Positions 52,472 through 61,833 are shown, counted from the stretch's first letter. The stretch is 64,000 bases of DNA from JAIEPM01 sp964546815 (GCA_964546815.1 CAZJLR010000014.1:1-64000), one strand, 5' to 3'. Translations and numbers: made by a program. The notes: a model not told the origin generated them from the sequence alone.

Positions 52472-54230
52472 AGTGATAGGGACAAAGCAATTGTTTACTG
52501 GTCGCATTGCTCTACAAACAAAAGGACTTCGCAAATCATACAAGAAAAACGAAGCCCTTCATGGGATAGACTTAGAAATAAGACCCGGAGAATTGTTTGG
52601 TTTGATCGGTCCAGATGGATCAGGCAAAACAACAATATTGCAAATCCTCGCCGGCGTAATGGACGCCAGTGAAGGAGAGGTCATTGTGCTCGATCGAAGC
52701 GCAAGTAAAGCCAGAAAGAATGTTTCATACGTTACGCAGCAATTTTCACTGTATCCAGACCTGAGCATCGATGAAAATTTAAATTATATTGGCGGATTGC
52801 ATCATATTCCCAAACCAGTTATCGAAGACAGATCTGCAAAATTTTTGCGTGAAACCGGTTTAGCAAGATTCAGAGGAAGACTCGCCTCGCAGCTTTCAGG
52901 GGGCATGAAACAAAAGCTTGCGCTTTGTTGCGCGCTTGTAAGCGCACCAAAGGTTCTTTTACTAGACGAGCCTACGGCAGGCGTAGACCCACTTTCAAGA
53001 CGAGAGTACTGGGAAACGATTTCTGCATTGAGAACAGAAGAACTCACAATAGTAGTAGCAACACCATACTGGGATGAGGCTGATCGCTGCGACCGCATCG
53101 CATTGGTCTGGGACGGGTCTATAGATAACTGCGGCTCTCCGGCAGAGCTCAAAAAACAGCTTGGCGTAAAACGGCTGGCAATCAGTGTTGACAACAACGA
53201 AAAAGCAACGACACTGCTCATGCAGAGCCAACGGAACCACCCAGACCTGCTCATCGATTTGTATGCACTGGGTGACAGGATCGACATACTTACAGACAAC
53301 GTCGAATCGAGCATCAATCTTATTTCAGATCTACTAAACGACAATAAAATCAAAATCGGCTCTATCGAAAAAGAAGAGCCCAGCATCGAAAATGTTTTCT
53401 ACATGCATTTAAAGGAAAAAGGGCAGACCCCCACAGAAATTCCCCCGATGCCTTCAATAAAATCAGCGGCTCAAGAAAAAGCAAATAATATTGACGATAA
53501 AAAAATCGCCATTTCTGCCCAACATTTGTACAAGGAGTTTGGAAACTTCGTAGCGGTGCGAGATCTAAACTTGAGTGTGGCATATGGTGACATTTACGGA
53601 CTCCTCGGCGCTAACGGAGCGGGAAAAACTACTACGATTCAAATGCTTTGTGGCATAACATCGCCCACAGCAGGAAAAGTACTTTTTGCAAGTGAGACCC
53701 TGGCAAAAGACCCAGCGCATCGCAGACAGATTGGATATATGAGCCAGAAATGTACACTCTATGAAGATTTGAGTGTGGCAGAAAATCTAGAATTCTACAG
53801 CTCAATCTATGAAATACCACTAGACGAAAGAAAAGCCCAGGTCAACTGGGTTTTAGAAACTTGCGGACTTCAAAATTGGAGTAAAGAACTTATAGCACGA
53901 CTGCCAAAAGGCTGGAAACAAAGAATCGCATTTGGAGCAGCAATTATGCACCGACCCAAAATTCTATTCTTGGACGAACCTACCTCCGGCGTCGACCCGG
54001 TGGCAAGAAGAGAAATTTGGCAACTCATTCGAAGGCTTGCAGCAGAGGGCACAGCCATTATTGTTACGACTCACTTCTTGGATGAAGCTGAATATTGCAA
54101 CAAAATGGGACTGATGGCTGCCGGAGAAGTAATAGTAGAAGGATCATCCGCAGATTTGAAAGCCAAAGCTGAGTCGAAAACTTTGGAAGACGCATTTATA
54201 ACACTGGTCAGTTCGAAAGAGAAAGCTTGA
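52461..54230 (+). CDS. ybhF: YbhF-type ABC transporter ATPase with two fused nucleotide-binding domains
   Basis: The first domain (residues 15-300) has Walker A GPDGSGKTT, signature LSGGMKQKLAL and Walker B VLLLDEPTAGVDP. The second (about 345-585) has GANGAGKTT, a degenerate signature LPKGWKQR and ILFLDEPTSGVDP. The GPDGSGKTT and LPKGWKQ variants are typical of YbhF-like proteins. It powers export with the two permeases that follow after 1 and 3 bp. E. coli YbhFSR exports Na+/Li+ and some drugs; the substrate here is unknown. Confidence 0.92.
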   Translation: MEARVIGTKQLFTGRIALQTKGLRKSYKKNEALHGIDLEIRPGELFGLIGPDGSGKTTILQILAGVMDASEGEVIVLDRSASKARKNVSYVTQQFSLYPDLSIDENLNYIGGLHHIPKPVIEDRSAKFLRETGLARFRGRLASQLSGGMKQKLALCCALVSAPKVLLLDEPTAGVDPLSRREYWETISALRTEELTIVVATPYWDEADRCDRIALVWDGSIDNCGSPAELKKQLGVKRLAISVDNNEKATTLLMQSQRNHPDLLIDLYALGDRIDILTDNVESSINLISDLLNDNKIKIGSIEKEEPSIENVFYMHLKEKGQTPTEIPPMPSIKSAAQEKANNIDDKKIAISAQHLYKEFGNFVAVRDLNLSVAYGDIYGLLGANGAGKTTTIQMLCGITSPTAGKVLFASETLAKDPAHRRQIGYMSQKCTLYEDLSVAENLEFYSSIYEIPLDERKAQVNWVLETCGLQNWSKELIARLPKGWKQRIAFGAAIMHRPKILFLDEPTSGVDPVARREIWQLIRRLAAEGTAIIVTTHFLDEAEYCNKMGLMAAGEVIVEGSSADLKAKAESKTLEDAFITLVSSKEKA

Positions 54231-54231
54231 A

Positions 54232-55338
54232 ATGGATTTGATTTTCACACAAGCGACAAAAGAATGGGCCGAACTCAAAAGAGACAAATTGAGTCTTGCA
54301 CTTGCATTGCTCCTTCCTCTAATCAGCCTATTACTCTTTGGCTTTGGAGTACGGATGCAATCACACGACATTCCAGTTATCGTGCAGGACTTCAGCAATA
54401 CATCAATAAGTAGAGCATTAATTGAGAGAATTGAAGGCACAATCATTCTCAAACAAAAAGCATTTCCATTGAATGCCAACGTAAAGAAAGAGCTGGACAG
54501 CGGCAGAGCAAAAGCAGCGGTGATCATCCCAGCAGATTTTGCGCGTGGAGTGCTAAATGGAAATGGTTCAAAAGTTGATGTACTGATTGATGGTACCGAC
54601 ATTATTAACGCTCGTCTCATTGAGGCAAGCATAGATGCTTCCGCAAAATACGTACTACGAAGTAGTGGACTTGATCGAGCTCCTACACCGGTAAAATCGA
54701 ACATTCGTATATGGTTTAATCCTGGTCTTAGAGAAACATTCTTCATTGTGCCGGGCGTTTTCGGAATAATACTCTGGATGTTTCCCTCATTGCTGGCTTG
54801 TGTAGCATGCGCACGAGAAAAGGAACAAGGCACTGTAGTACAAGCATATAGCGCCGATATTGGTGCAGCAGAATTTGTAATCGGAAAAGCAATTGTCTAC
54901 ATTTTCATAGGGCTATGCCAGGCAGCATTGATTTTGACGCTTGGATATTTTCTATTTGGGCTCACATTCGCCGGTAACCCACTCACCTTTTTGCTAACAG
55001 TTCCAATTTTTGTAAGTTGCTCGGTGTTATTTGGACTGGCAGTAGGAAGTTGGGCCAATTCACAAACGACGGCAGTCCAGGGTGTTTCCAGCCTCGGCTT
55101 CTTCACGTGCCTTCTTCTCTCAGGATTTGTCTACCCTTTGAGTAATATCCCGTTTCCACTCTCGCTGTTTTCATATTTGGTTCCTGGTAGATATTTCATC
55201 GATGCGAGCCGTGACGCATTTGAACGTGGCATGGGATTCAAACAAGTATGGATGGACCCTTTGATTTTGTCTGTTTACACACTCGTGCTATTTGTTATAG
55301 CCTGGGTTGCCTGGCGCCGCATGAAGTTTCAGGAGTAA
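54232..55338 (+). CDS. ABC-2 type permease, YbhS-like
   Basis: The 368-aa subunit has an N-terminal membrane segment (LSLALALLLPLISLLLFGFG), a soluble periplasmic domain of about 130 residues (residues 40-170) and five more segments in the C-terminal half, including GIILWMFPSLLACVACAREKEQGTV. This is the ABC-2 layout. It starts 1 bp after the ATPase and lies before a second permease, as in ybhGFSR. Confidence 0.9.
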   Translation: MDLIFTQATKEWAELKRDKLSLALALLLPLISLLLFGFGVRMQSHDIPVIVQDFSNTSISRALIERIEGTIILKQKAFPLNANVKKELDSGRAKAAVIIPADFARGVLNGNGSKVDVLIDGTDIINARLIEASIDASAKYVLRSSGLDRAPTPVKSNIRIWFNPGLRETFFIVPGVFGIILWMFPSLLACVACAREKEQGTVVQAYSADIGAAEFVIGKAIVYIFIGLCQAALILTLGYFLFGLTFAGNPLTFLLTVPIFVSCSVLFGLAVGSWANSQTTAVQGVSSLGFFTCLLLSGFVYPLSNIPFPLSLFSYLVPGRYFIDASRDAFERGMGFKQVWMDPLILSVYTLVLFVIAWVAWRRMKFQE

Positions 55339-55341
55339 ATC

Positions 55342-56472
55342 ATGCTAACAAAACTCATTCGTCAGATTAAGGCAAGTCGATTGTGGGCGCTAATCCTGAA
55401 AGAGTTTCGCCAAACTCTAAGAAACAAATTGCTTTTGTATTTGTTACTGGTACCACCCACAGTACAGCTCATCGTGCTGGGAGCCTCGCTCGATCCTGAA
55501 TTGCATCATGTTCGACTGGGCATCTATGACCAATCTAAAACTGCCAGCAGTCGACAATTTAAAGATCAACTTACAGCCGCCGGCACTTTTAGTCTTGCGG
55601 CAGACTGCAATTCCGAATCAGAATTAGCAACATTGCTTGAATCTGGAAAGATTTCAGCTGCGGTGATAATTCCTCCTGATTTTGAAAAGGAACTGGCAAA
55701 AAACAAATCTGCCTCAGTACAAACATTGCTCGACGGAGCAGACGCTTACACTGCAAATGTCGCAAGCGGTTATATTCGAAAAACCATGAGCGAATTTCAT
55801 CCGGAGCACATAGCTCCGGCAGAGAAACCCTTAATAAGCATGACGACAAACATGATGTACAACCCAGGATTGCGTGCAAGTTGGTATTTAGTACCAGGCG
55901 TATTGGGAGCAACTCTAACACTTATTGGCACACTTGTTTCTTCTGCGGTTATTTTAAGAGAGAAAGAACTCGGTACACTCGAACAATTGCTCATGACGCC
56001 GGCATCGGAATGGGAAGTGATCTTGGCAAAAATCATTCCTTTGTTTGTACTATTGCTGAGCGATGTAGCTATTGCAATTTTCTTATGCCAGATAATATTC
56101 GGACTGCCCTTTAGAGGAAACCCCATTTTGTTCTACCTGGGAGCATCTTTATACATTTCAATTTGCATCGGCTTTGGTATGTTTCTGGGTACTCTGTGCA
56201 AAAGTCAAAGGCAGGCTCAGCTCTGCTCATTCTTTATCAACATACCGCTGATTCAACTTTCGGGTAGTGTCGTACCTTTTGAAAGCATGCCAGTTTTCTT
56301 GCAGCAACTTTCGTGTCTCGACCCCCTGCGTTACTTCACATATTTTGCGCGGGCAGTTTTGCTCAAAGGCGCGGGACTTGAATTGTTGTGGCCATACATA
56401 GCGACCCTTGCATTTGCCTCAGTTTTGATTCTCTCGGCAAGTATGCTGCGCTTCAGACGTCAATTAGCCTAA
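55342..56472 (+). CDS. ABC-2 type permease, YbhR-like
   Basis: The 376-aa subunit pairs with the preceding permease. It has an N-terminal segment (LLLYLLLVPPTVQLIVLGAS), a periplasmic loop, then GVLGATLTLIGTLVSSAVILREKELGTLEQLLMTP, which is the conserved ABC-2 coupling helix region, and four further segments. AGGAG lies just before the ATG. A terminator at 56496-56517 ends the operon. The order fusion protein, ATPase, permease, permease is the same as E. coli ybhGFSR. Confidence 0.9.
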   Translation: MLTKLIRQIKASRLWALILKEFRQTLRNKLLLYLLLVPPTVQLIVLGASLDPELHHVRLGIYDQSKTASSRQFKDQLTAAGTFSLAADCNSESELATLLESGKISAAVIIPPDFEKELAKNKSASVQTLLDGADAYTANVASGYIRKTMSEFHPEHIAPAEKPLISMTTNMMYNPGLRASWYLVPGVLGATLTLIGTLVSSAVILREKELGTLEQLLMTPASEWEVILAKIIPLFVLLLSDVAIAIFLCQIIFGLPFRGNPILFYLGASLYISICIGFGMFLGTLCKSQRQAQLCSFFINIPLIQLSGSVVPFESMPVFLQQLSCLDPLRYFTYFARAVLLKGAGLELLWPYIATLAFASVLILSASMLRFRRQLA

Positions 56473-56495
56473 TTGCCAGAAGTTAGAACATGAGA

Positions 56496-56517
56496 CCGGG
56501 CGACTTCACCCGGCTTT
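56496..56517 (+). terminator. Terminator of the ABC export operon
   Basis: CCGGG and CCCGG form a short GC-rich stem with an 8-base loop, followed by CTTTTC. Confidence 0.65.
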
Positions 56518-56563
56518 TCATACTGGCGAAACACCGGCACTTCAACAACTGATGAAAAAACAA

Positions 56564-56617
56564 AAATAGCGAGTGTCCAGCATGCATTACACAAATGCGG
56601 ATGGACACTCGCTATTT
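56564..56617 (-). terminator. Long terminator hairpin of the degenerate phosphatase gene
   Basis: AAATAGCGAGTGTCCA and TGGACACTCGCTATTT form a perfect 16-bp stem with an inner GCATT/AATGC pairing. On the minus strand the stem is followed by TTGTTTTTTC. It may also act on the plus strand. Confidence 0.9.
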
Positions 56618-56652
56618 ATCCCAGCGCATTTGGGTGGGGAAAAAGGAGTTCT

Positions 56653-57228
56653 TTATTGAGCTTTTGAATTAGGATTGAACGCTGCTTCAGCGTGTATTTC
56701 TTGCTCGTGCTCTTTCACGATATCTTTGTATTTATAAAACCAGGGCCACCAGTGACGCAATCCATTTCTGTACATTTGCAGAGAGGCTTGCTTAGCTGTC
56801 CAACCTTGAGAAGCCATGCCATAGATTCCGGCATAAAACTGTGTACGGTCTCTAGCGACCTGATCGCATATGTACACGGGGCGCATAGCGGGATTACGCA
56901 CTACACTGAGGAAGTAACTGATATTTTCGTCTTTAGGTGAAGTGAACAGACCTGTCGGAATATGCACATAATTCATGCCAAGTTCTTCCAACATCTTTTG
57001 TTCTTTGGGCATTGGATTGAGCCGGCAAAGAATGACAGTTTTCACTCCTTTAGCCTTGAGTTCTTCCAGCTTTTGTTTGTTAGGTACAGGACCCCAGTAA
57101 CAACCGGAATCAACTTGACCACCACGACAACCGCTTAGAGTAAGACATGCTACAGCCGCCAGTATGATGCTGGCGCCGCGAATCGACTTCGCAAAATCTT
57201 GATTGTTTGACATACTCAGGAATTTCAT
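56653..57228 (-). CDS. Lipoprotein of the tyrosine-phosphatase fold with disrupted catalytic loop
   Basis: The 191-aa product has a lipobox (LTLSGC, Cys34). The rest follows its two paralogues at 57301 and 59241: LKAKGVKTVILCRL, GMNYVHIP, an ISYFLSVVRNPAMRPVYI strand, and the helix YAGIYGMASQGWTAKQA. The expected C-x5-R loop reads C121-DQVA-R126-D-R128, so the Cys-to-Arg spacing is 4 or 6, not 5, and the Gly is missing. It is likely inactive as a phosphatase, perhaps a binding protein. GGAGG lies 6 bases before the ATG. It is 72 bp downstream of the active paralogue. Confidence 0.8.
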   Translation of the reverse strand: MKFLSMSNNQDFAKSIRGASIILAAVACLTLSGCRGGQVDSGCYWGPVPNKQKLEELKAKGVKTVILCRLNPMPKEQKMLEELGMNYVHIPTGLFTSPKDENISYFLSVVRNPAMRPVYICDQVARDRTQFYAGIYGMASQGWTAKQASLQMYRNGLRHWWPWFYKYKDIVKEHEQEIHAEAAFNPNSKAQ

Positions 57229-57300
57229 TTTGCACCTCCGTGCTGGAATTGACGGAAGAGGGCATATGCGGTTCCCAACAATTCTCGGTCAGCTACCGAA

Positions 57301-57801
57301 TCAACGAAATGGCTTGATTGAAGGATCTTTCTTTGTACTATTTCTAGCCAGGCGCCAAAGCGCCCATTTGAAATGCCGGGTGCTAATTCTATGAAACCCG
57401 CATTCAACCATCTCGGCATAGGCTTGCCTGTAAGTCCAGCCACAACGCAAGATCCTGAACATAGCAATGAGCACTCCAGTGCGATCTGCGCCATGCAAAC
57501 AATGAATAAACAAGGGACGATTGTTTGCATCGTCAACGAGGTTGATAAACGCATCTACAGCTTCCTGACTGGGCAATGTCCAGTAATTAAGCGGTATATG
57601 GTGAAACTTCATCCCCAGCGCTGTTACATGCTTGGACTCGCGGGCAGCAGCCCCCTTTCGCCAGCGAACATTCACCACTGTTTTCACATTGAGTTGCAAG
57701 AGAGACGAGAAACTATCCATACTTGGCTGCGCACCACGATATAGCCACTCATTGACCTGATGAAAATTTTTGATTGGAATTATCAACTTTTCGCTAGTCA
57801 T
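57301..57801 (-). CDS. Dual-specificity-type protein phosphatase, active-site intact
   Basis: The 166-aa cytoplasmic protein carries the loop HCLHGADRTG with Cys101 and Arg107, the classic C-x5-R of dual-specificity and tyrosine phosphatases, which uses the Cys as nucleophile. It also has LYRGAQPSMDSF near the N-terminus and NVRWRKG. No signal peptide is present. It could remove phosphate from Ser/Thr/Tyr proteins or from lipids. It is divergent from the DAG kinase-like gene with 190 bp between, and in tandem with the degenerate copy downstream. The ribosome site is weak. Confidence 0.85.
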   Translation of the reverse strand: MTSEKLIIPIKNFHQVNEWLYRGAQPSMDSFSSLLQLNVKTVVNVRWRKGAAARESKHVTALGMKFHHIPLNYWTLPSQEAVDAFINLVDDANNRPLFIHCLHGADRTGVLIAMFRILRCGWTYRQAYAEMVECGFHRISTRHFKWALWRLARNSTKKDPSIKPFR

Positions 57802-57991
57802 TTCAATTTTGCATTGCCTACACAGCCTGCTTATCCTAACTCAGATCGAATAATAGTACACGACTCCGACTTTCTTCTACAGTATATGTTCAGCTGAATT
57901 TTGCCAAGGATTTTTCTGCATTTCCAGCCTTTTACAGGGAACTCTTTAAACGGATTTGCTTCATTAACCCTGTATATAAGGGCTTTGACAA

Positions 57992-59071
57992 ATGACAAAC
58001 CACGTATTAGTAATCTACAACCCGACAGTAAAGTCGCAAACTCAGACAGAAGAGTGGATGGGACAGTTAATACAGGCCTTAAATGAAACAGGTCAATACG
58101 TTGTCTCATTCTTCCCTACCGCAGCAGACACAGAATCACCTGACCTTATTCCACTTTTGAGACCGCCTCTTGATTTAGTTATTGCGGCTGGCGGTGATGG
58201 CACCATAAGATTTGCCCTTGCGGCTCTTGCCCAGGCAAAGTCTTCAATTCCTCTTGCCGTGTTCCCACTCGGCACAGGAAACGTCTTGGCTCGCAACCTG
58301 GGTGTCGTGGAAGAAAAGCTGTTTGCTAACCCATTAGAACACGCTTTTAAGTACGTAAGTCAAGGCACACCAATGCCGCTCGATTTAGGTATGATGAACG
58401 GCGAATATTTTGGAGGAATGGCTGGAGTCGGCCCGCTTTCCGATGCATTTATGACTCCACGCCGCGAAGAGAAAACCAGCTCAAAGCTGCTTGCATACAT
58501 GAAAGCTCTATTGCTAACAATCGCCATGAGACCGCGAGTATTTAAGATAACAACAGGCGGCAAAACTTTCAAAGTACAAGCATCTGGTATTTTCATTAGC
58601 AATGTCGAGGATCTGGGTATTGGAAAGAGTGCAGACCTTAATAAGCTAAATGATGGCTATCTCGATTTGCACATAATAAATCCGGTAAAGCTCTCGGACT
58701 ATATCGCATTGATAAAGAGATATGCTGAAGGTGTGATGAGCAGGAATTTGTCGGACAATGTAATTCGGGTAAAAGAAGCCATGGTTGAAGTTGTCCCACG
58801 GCAAGGTGTTCGTTCAAGCTTCCAAGATCTTGTTAACGGCATCGCAAAAACGTTCCTTGGACATAAAATTCAAGAGCCAGCCAGAACAGACAAAATGCGC
58901 TGCATGATTGATGGCGATGAATATGGCTGCACACCAATGCGTGTTACTGTTGTGCACCATGCAGTGAATGTCCTCATTCCTCCGTCAAAGGAAGCAGCAC
59001 TAAAACCACGAAGCACAATTCCATTCCCACAAAGACGTGTTTTGCCGCGAGCGCGAGCAGCTGGTGAATAG
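57992..59071 (+). CDS. Diacylglycerol/lipid kinase (DagK/YegS family)
   Basis: The catalytic domain has VLVIYNPTVKS at the start and GGDGT at residues 67-71, where ATP binds, then FPLGTGNVLARNLG at about 91-104, the family hallmark. The C-terminal half is the beta-sandwich lipid-binding domain, ending in a Pro/Arg-rich tail (LPRARAAGE). The length of 359 aa is slightly above the usual 300. It would phosphorylate diacylglycerol or a related lipid at the membrane. The surrounding phosphatase-fold genes suggest a shared lipid or phosphate role. Confidence 0.9.
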   Translation: MTNHVLVIYNPTVKSQTQTEEWMGQLIQALNETGQYVVSFFPTAADTESPDLIPLLRPPLDLVIAAGGDGTIRFALAALAQAKSSIPLAVFPLGTGNVLARNLGVVEEKLFANPLEHAFKYVSQGTPMPLDLGMMNGEYFGGMAGVGPLSDAFMTPRREEKTSSKLLAYMKALLLTIAMRPRVFKITTGGKTFKVQASGIFISNVEDLGIGKSADLNKLNDGYLDLHIINPVKLSDYIALIKRYAEGVMSRNLSDNVIRVKEAMVEVVPRQGVRSSFQDLVNGIAKTFLGHKIQEPARTDKMRCMIDGDEYGCTPMRVTVVHHAVNVLIPPSKEAALKPRSTIPFPQRRVLPRARAAGE

Positions 59072-59240
59072 TTGACTCAACTATTCAAATAGCGGCGAAG
59101 TGCAGTATCAAGGCTGAAATTGCACAAAATAGATTGCGAATGATTGAGAGATTATTACTAATCAGTCATCATGTGGAGGCAATCACAAAGAACGTGTTGT
59201 TAAACTAAGATCGTTAATCCAATCCGCGGAGAACAGGGAA

Positions 59241-59948
59241 TTGGCGATCAAAAGCTTAGCAATATTTGCGTCTATTTTTTCCATGCTGCTCACATTGAAC
59301 GTGCAGCAATCACTAATGGCAGAGCCTCTAACAACAGCATCGAGCAACATTTCTGCAGCGTCAATTCAAGAAATCAAGAAAGTGGTGCCCAACTTTGGTG
59401 TAGTCTCAGAGGTACTTCTCAGAGGCGGACAGCCCAGGGAAGGTGGGCTTGAAACACTTCAAAAGGCAGGTGTAAAAACAATTGTTTGCCTCCGCGATGG
59501 TGCAGACGATATAGCCAACGAAGGAAAGTTGGCCGAAAAACTTGGACTCAAATTTGTTAGCTTGCCGATGAGCGTTTTGAAAACTGCGCAAAAAGGTCAA
59601 GTTCAAAAATTCCTATCGGTAGTAAAAGACCCCGCAAGCCAACCTGTTTTCGTCCATTGCCGACAAGGACAAGATCGCTGCGGCACTATGGTGGCAATGT
59701 ATCGCATATCAGAACAATCGTGGACCTTTCAGAAAGCTTACGACGAAATGATCAGCTATGGCTTCCATCCATTTTTCGTAGGCTTGAGCAGTTCAGTATT
59801 GTCTATGGCAATGGGACAGGGAAACAAGGTCGTGCTTAGCAATGCCGATGTCGAACACGGAATCGGCACATTGGCTGACAGCATTAAACAAACAGTGAAA
59901 GCTGCCGTAGACGTGCAATCAAATGCAGCCCAAAGCACAAAACAATAA
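59241..59948 (+). CDS. Secreted dual-specificity-type phosphatase, active-site intact
   Basis: The 235-aa product starts with a signal peptide (LAIFASIFSMLLTLN, cleavage near residue 27). The catalytic loop HCRQGQDRCG has Cys140 and Arg146 with normal spacing. RGGQPREGGLETLQ and ETLQKAGVKTIVCLRDG match the two paralogues. The tail after residue 195 is unrelated. It is likely a periplasmic phosphatase. The start is TTG, with GGAG 9 bases before it. It follows the DAG kinase-like gene by 169 bp. Confidence 0.82.
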   Translation: MAIKSLAIFASIFSMLLTLNVQQSLMAEPLTTASSNISAASIQEIKKVVPNFGVVSEVLLRGGQPREGGLETLQKAGVKTIVCLRDGADDIANEGKLAEKLGLKFVSLPMSVLKTAQKGQVQKFLSVVKDPASQPVFVHCRQGQDRCGTMVAMYRISEQSWTFQKAYDEMISYGFHPFFVGLSSSVLSMAMGQGNKVVLSNADVEHGIGTLADSIKQTVKAAVDVQSNAAQSTKQ

Positions 59949-59953
59949 ATTTC

Positions 59954-61084
59954 CTAGTGTACGTTGGCACTCTCAATTGCATAAATCAAGGCTCTGGTTA
60001 GGCCCATTTTGGTGACTGTAGCAAAAGGAACTACGCTTACAATGTCATACTTAGCGCCTCTGCTCATCAGTCCATAATCGAGCTTAGCCAACTTTCGTTG
60101 TCCTTCACCGTCTGTGCCAACTTGAAGAATAACAATGTGTACTTCATTTGGATTTCGCATTTGCTGAGTAGCATCAACAATGACATCAGCCAAATTGTGC
60201 TCATCTTGCGGCTTTCCGTCCGTCACAACTGCAATGACGAGAGGCTTTGCATGCGATGATGCTCTTCGTTGAAAATAAAGAGCAAGCTGCTCACCGATCG
60301 GATTGGCAAGTTTAGTGCCATAAAATCCAGTGCTATAACGTTGATAGATTGACGGCAGCTGCGCTAAATTTACATTGCTGTACGAGTCATAGTGACTTGA
60401 GAAAAGTACAAGGTTAAAGCCCCAATTCGGTAAAGTCGATGTCTGGCGGCTGAAATCCATCGCTTGCGAAAGGCACCAATTCCAACGCGAGTTAGGACCT
60501 TGAGGAAAGAACTCTTCCTCTGCCATCGAGCTAGATCTGTCTTGCAATATGACGACGTCGCGCGCACGCAATATGTTCAAATCTCGATCAGGAACGTCGC
60601 CAGGTAAGCGAGTACGCATAACGTCTCGACCAAGCGGTAGCGGTCGATTTCGATCTGCATTCCCCTGCAGTGGATGCGAACGCTGATCTAAGGCACCTCT
60701 TAACGGCTGACTTTGATCCATTAGTGGAACAGCTTCCTGCAATGGACGCCCGTTTTTGTCCAGGGCGCCTCTCAGTTGCGGGAAGTCGACTCCAGCTCGT
60801 ATTTGAGTTGAGCCGACTCCCGATTGCAATTTGCTCGCATCAAGTCGCCCGTTTAGAGGAGTCGAGTACAGATCTGGGTTTACCACTCTGTGCTCGACTC
60901 CCCCACTGAGTTGCCTGCGGTCGTTGAGGTGTTGACTCTGCACCACACCATCATCTGTTGTTTGGCTGTCACTCGAAGCAGGGGACGTACCCCGTTGAAT
61001 TCGAAATGGTGACTGCCCATATGCCGTTGGGAGGGCTAAAAGCGCCACCGACAAAAACAGTAGAGATTTTGGTTTAAACCGCAT
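59954..61084 (-). CDS. Secreted von Willebrand factor A-domain protein
   Basis: The protein has a signal peptide (LLFLSVALLALPTAYG, cleavage after residue 23). Residues 30-160 contain short imperfect repeats around the phrase LRGALD (for example PQLRGALDKNGRPLQ, PLRGALDQRSHPLQ). The VWA domain at about 175-370 has a MIDAS motif DRSSSM, a Thr in GTKLA and an Asp in VVTDGKPQD, so it likely binds a metal ion and a protein ligand. It would act in the periplasm or on the surface. It lies 32 bp downstream of the collagen-like membrane protein and is probably in one operon with it. Confidence 0.85.
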   Translation of the reverse strand: MRFKPKSLLFLSVALLALPTAYGQSPFRIQRGTSPASSDSQTTDDGVVQSQHLNDRRQLSGGVEHRVVNPDLYSTPLNGRLDASKLQSGVGSTQIRAGVDFPQLRGALDKNGRPLQEAVPLMDQSQPLRGALDQRSHPLQGNADRNRPLPLGRDVMRTRLPGDVPDRDLNILRARDVVILQDRSSSMAEEEFFPQGPNSRWNWCLSQAMDFSRQTSTLPNWGFNLVLFSSHYDSYSNVNLAQLPSIYQRYSTGFYGTKLANPIGEQLALYFQRRASSHAKPLVIAVVTDGKPQDEHNLADVIVDATQQMRNPNEVHIVILQVGTDGEGQRKLAKLDYGLMSRGAKYDIVSVVPFATVTKMGLTRALIYAIESANVH

Positions 61085-61116
61085 GCTTATACCTCAATGC
61101 CACGACCACAGACTAG

Positions 61117-61533
61117 TTAGTTCTGCGGACTGCTAGAAGATTCCTGAGTTGATTGTGTTGTCGAACTGTCACCAGGTGCAGCGGGCGCCGGCATAACCTG
61201 CGAACTGCTAGCACTGGGGGCAGGCGCTGGTGCTGAAGCACCGGGGGGACCTGCTGGACCTGGGGCTCCTTGAACACCCTGAGGACCAGGAGTAGTCGGT
61301 ATCACTATTGGTGCGACAGGTGTAACAGATCTGTTTTGCTCTTCGATACGGTCTGCCGAACCTTGTATTGCAGATTGCATGTTGCCGAGGTTAACGGAAT
61401 ATGCAACGAGCAAGCTAACAAGCGCAAGCAACACTACCAGCATAACTGCGCCGGTAGTAGTGTCATCGTTAGATCTAACAACGACGGGAGCCCCGTCCGA
61501 CTGACGGGTTTCGGTTTCTACTGTGTAAGCCAT
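61117..61533 (-). CDS. Membrane protein with a short collagen-like tract
   Basis: The 138-aa product has an N-terminal cytoplasmic tail, one membrane segment (GAVMLVVLLALVSLLVAY, residues 28-45), a short coiled part, and six consecutive Gly-X-Y triplets starting near residue 82 (GPQGVQGAPGPAGPPGAS). A Pro/Ala/Ser-rich tail follows. The triplets suggest a collagen-like trimer outside the membrane. AGGAGG lies just before the ATG. It precedes the VWA-domain gene, whose fold is a classic collagen binder. Confidence 0.8.
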   Translation of the reverse strand: MAYTVETETRQSDGAPVVVRSNDDTTTGAVMLVVLLALVSLLVAYSVNLGNMQSAIQGSADRIEEQNRSVTPVAPIVIPTTPGPQGVQGAPGPAGPPGASAPAPAPSASSSQVMPAPAAPGDSSTTQSTQESSSSPQN

Positions 61534-61833
61534 ATTTTCCTCCTATTGTCCCAACAATAGACCAAGGCATAGCCGTAGCTATTCTCCGCGATAATTGAGA
61601 ACTAATTTCTGTTGTACTTTCGATGTAGCTTTATTACTTCAAGCCTCTTCCATCGTAAGCAGGGAGACGAGATTAAATTGCTATGGTTCCGGTCTGAAAG
61701 TGACTTGCAATCCTTATATGGAGGGCTCATTTAGATCGCGCTGATGCTTAAGGTAGAGCTGTTGCATTAGATTGAAGGAACCCGACAGAAAATTCCCCGT
61801 CTCGATGAGCAACTTTGCTCCGGAGGGATGGAA
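61534..61833. other. Divergent intergenic region
   Basis: About 300 bp between the collagen-like gene and the ferritin-like gene, divergently transcribed. I see no structured RNA or convincing promoter pair; only the ribosome site CGGAGGG at its end is clear. Confidence 0.5.
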
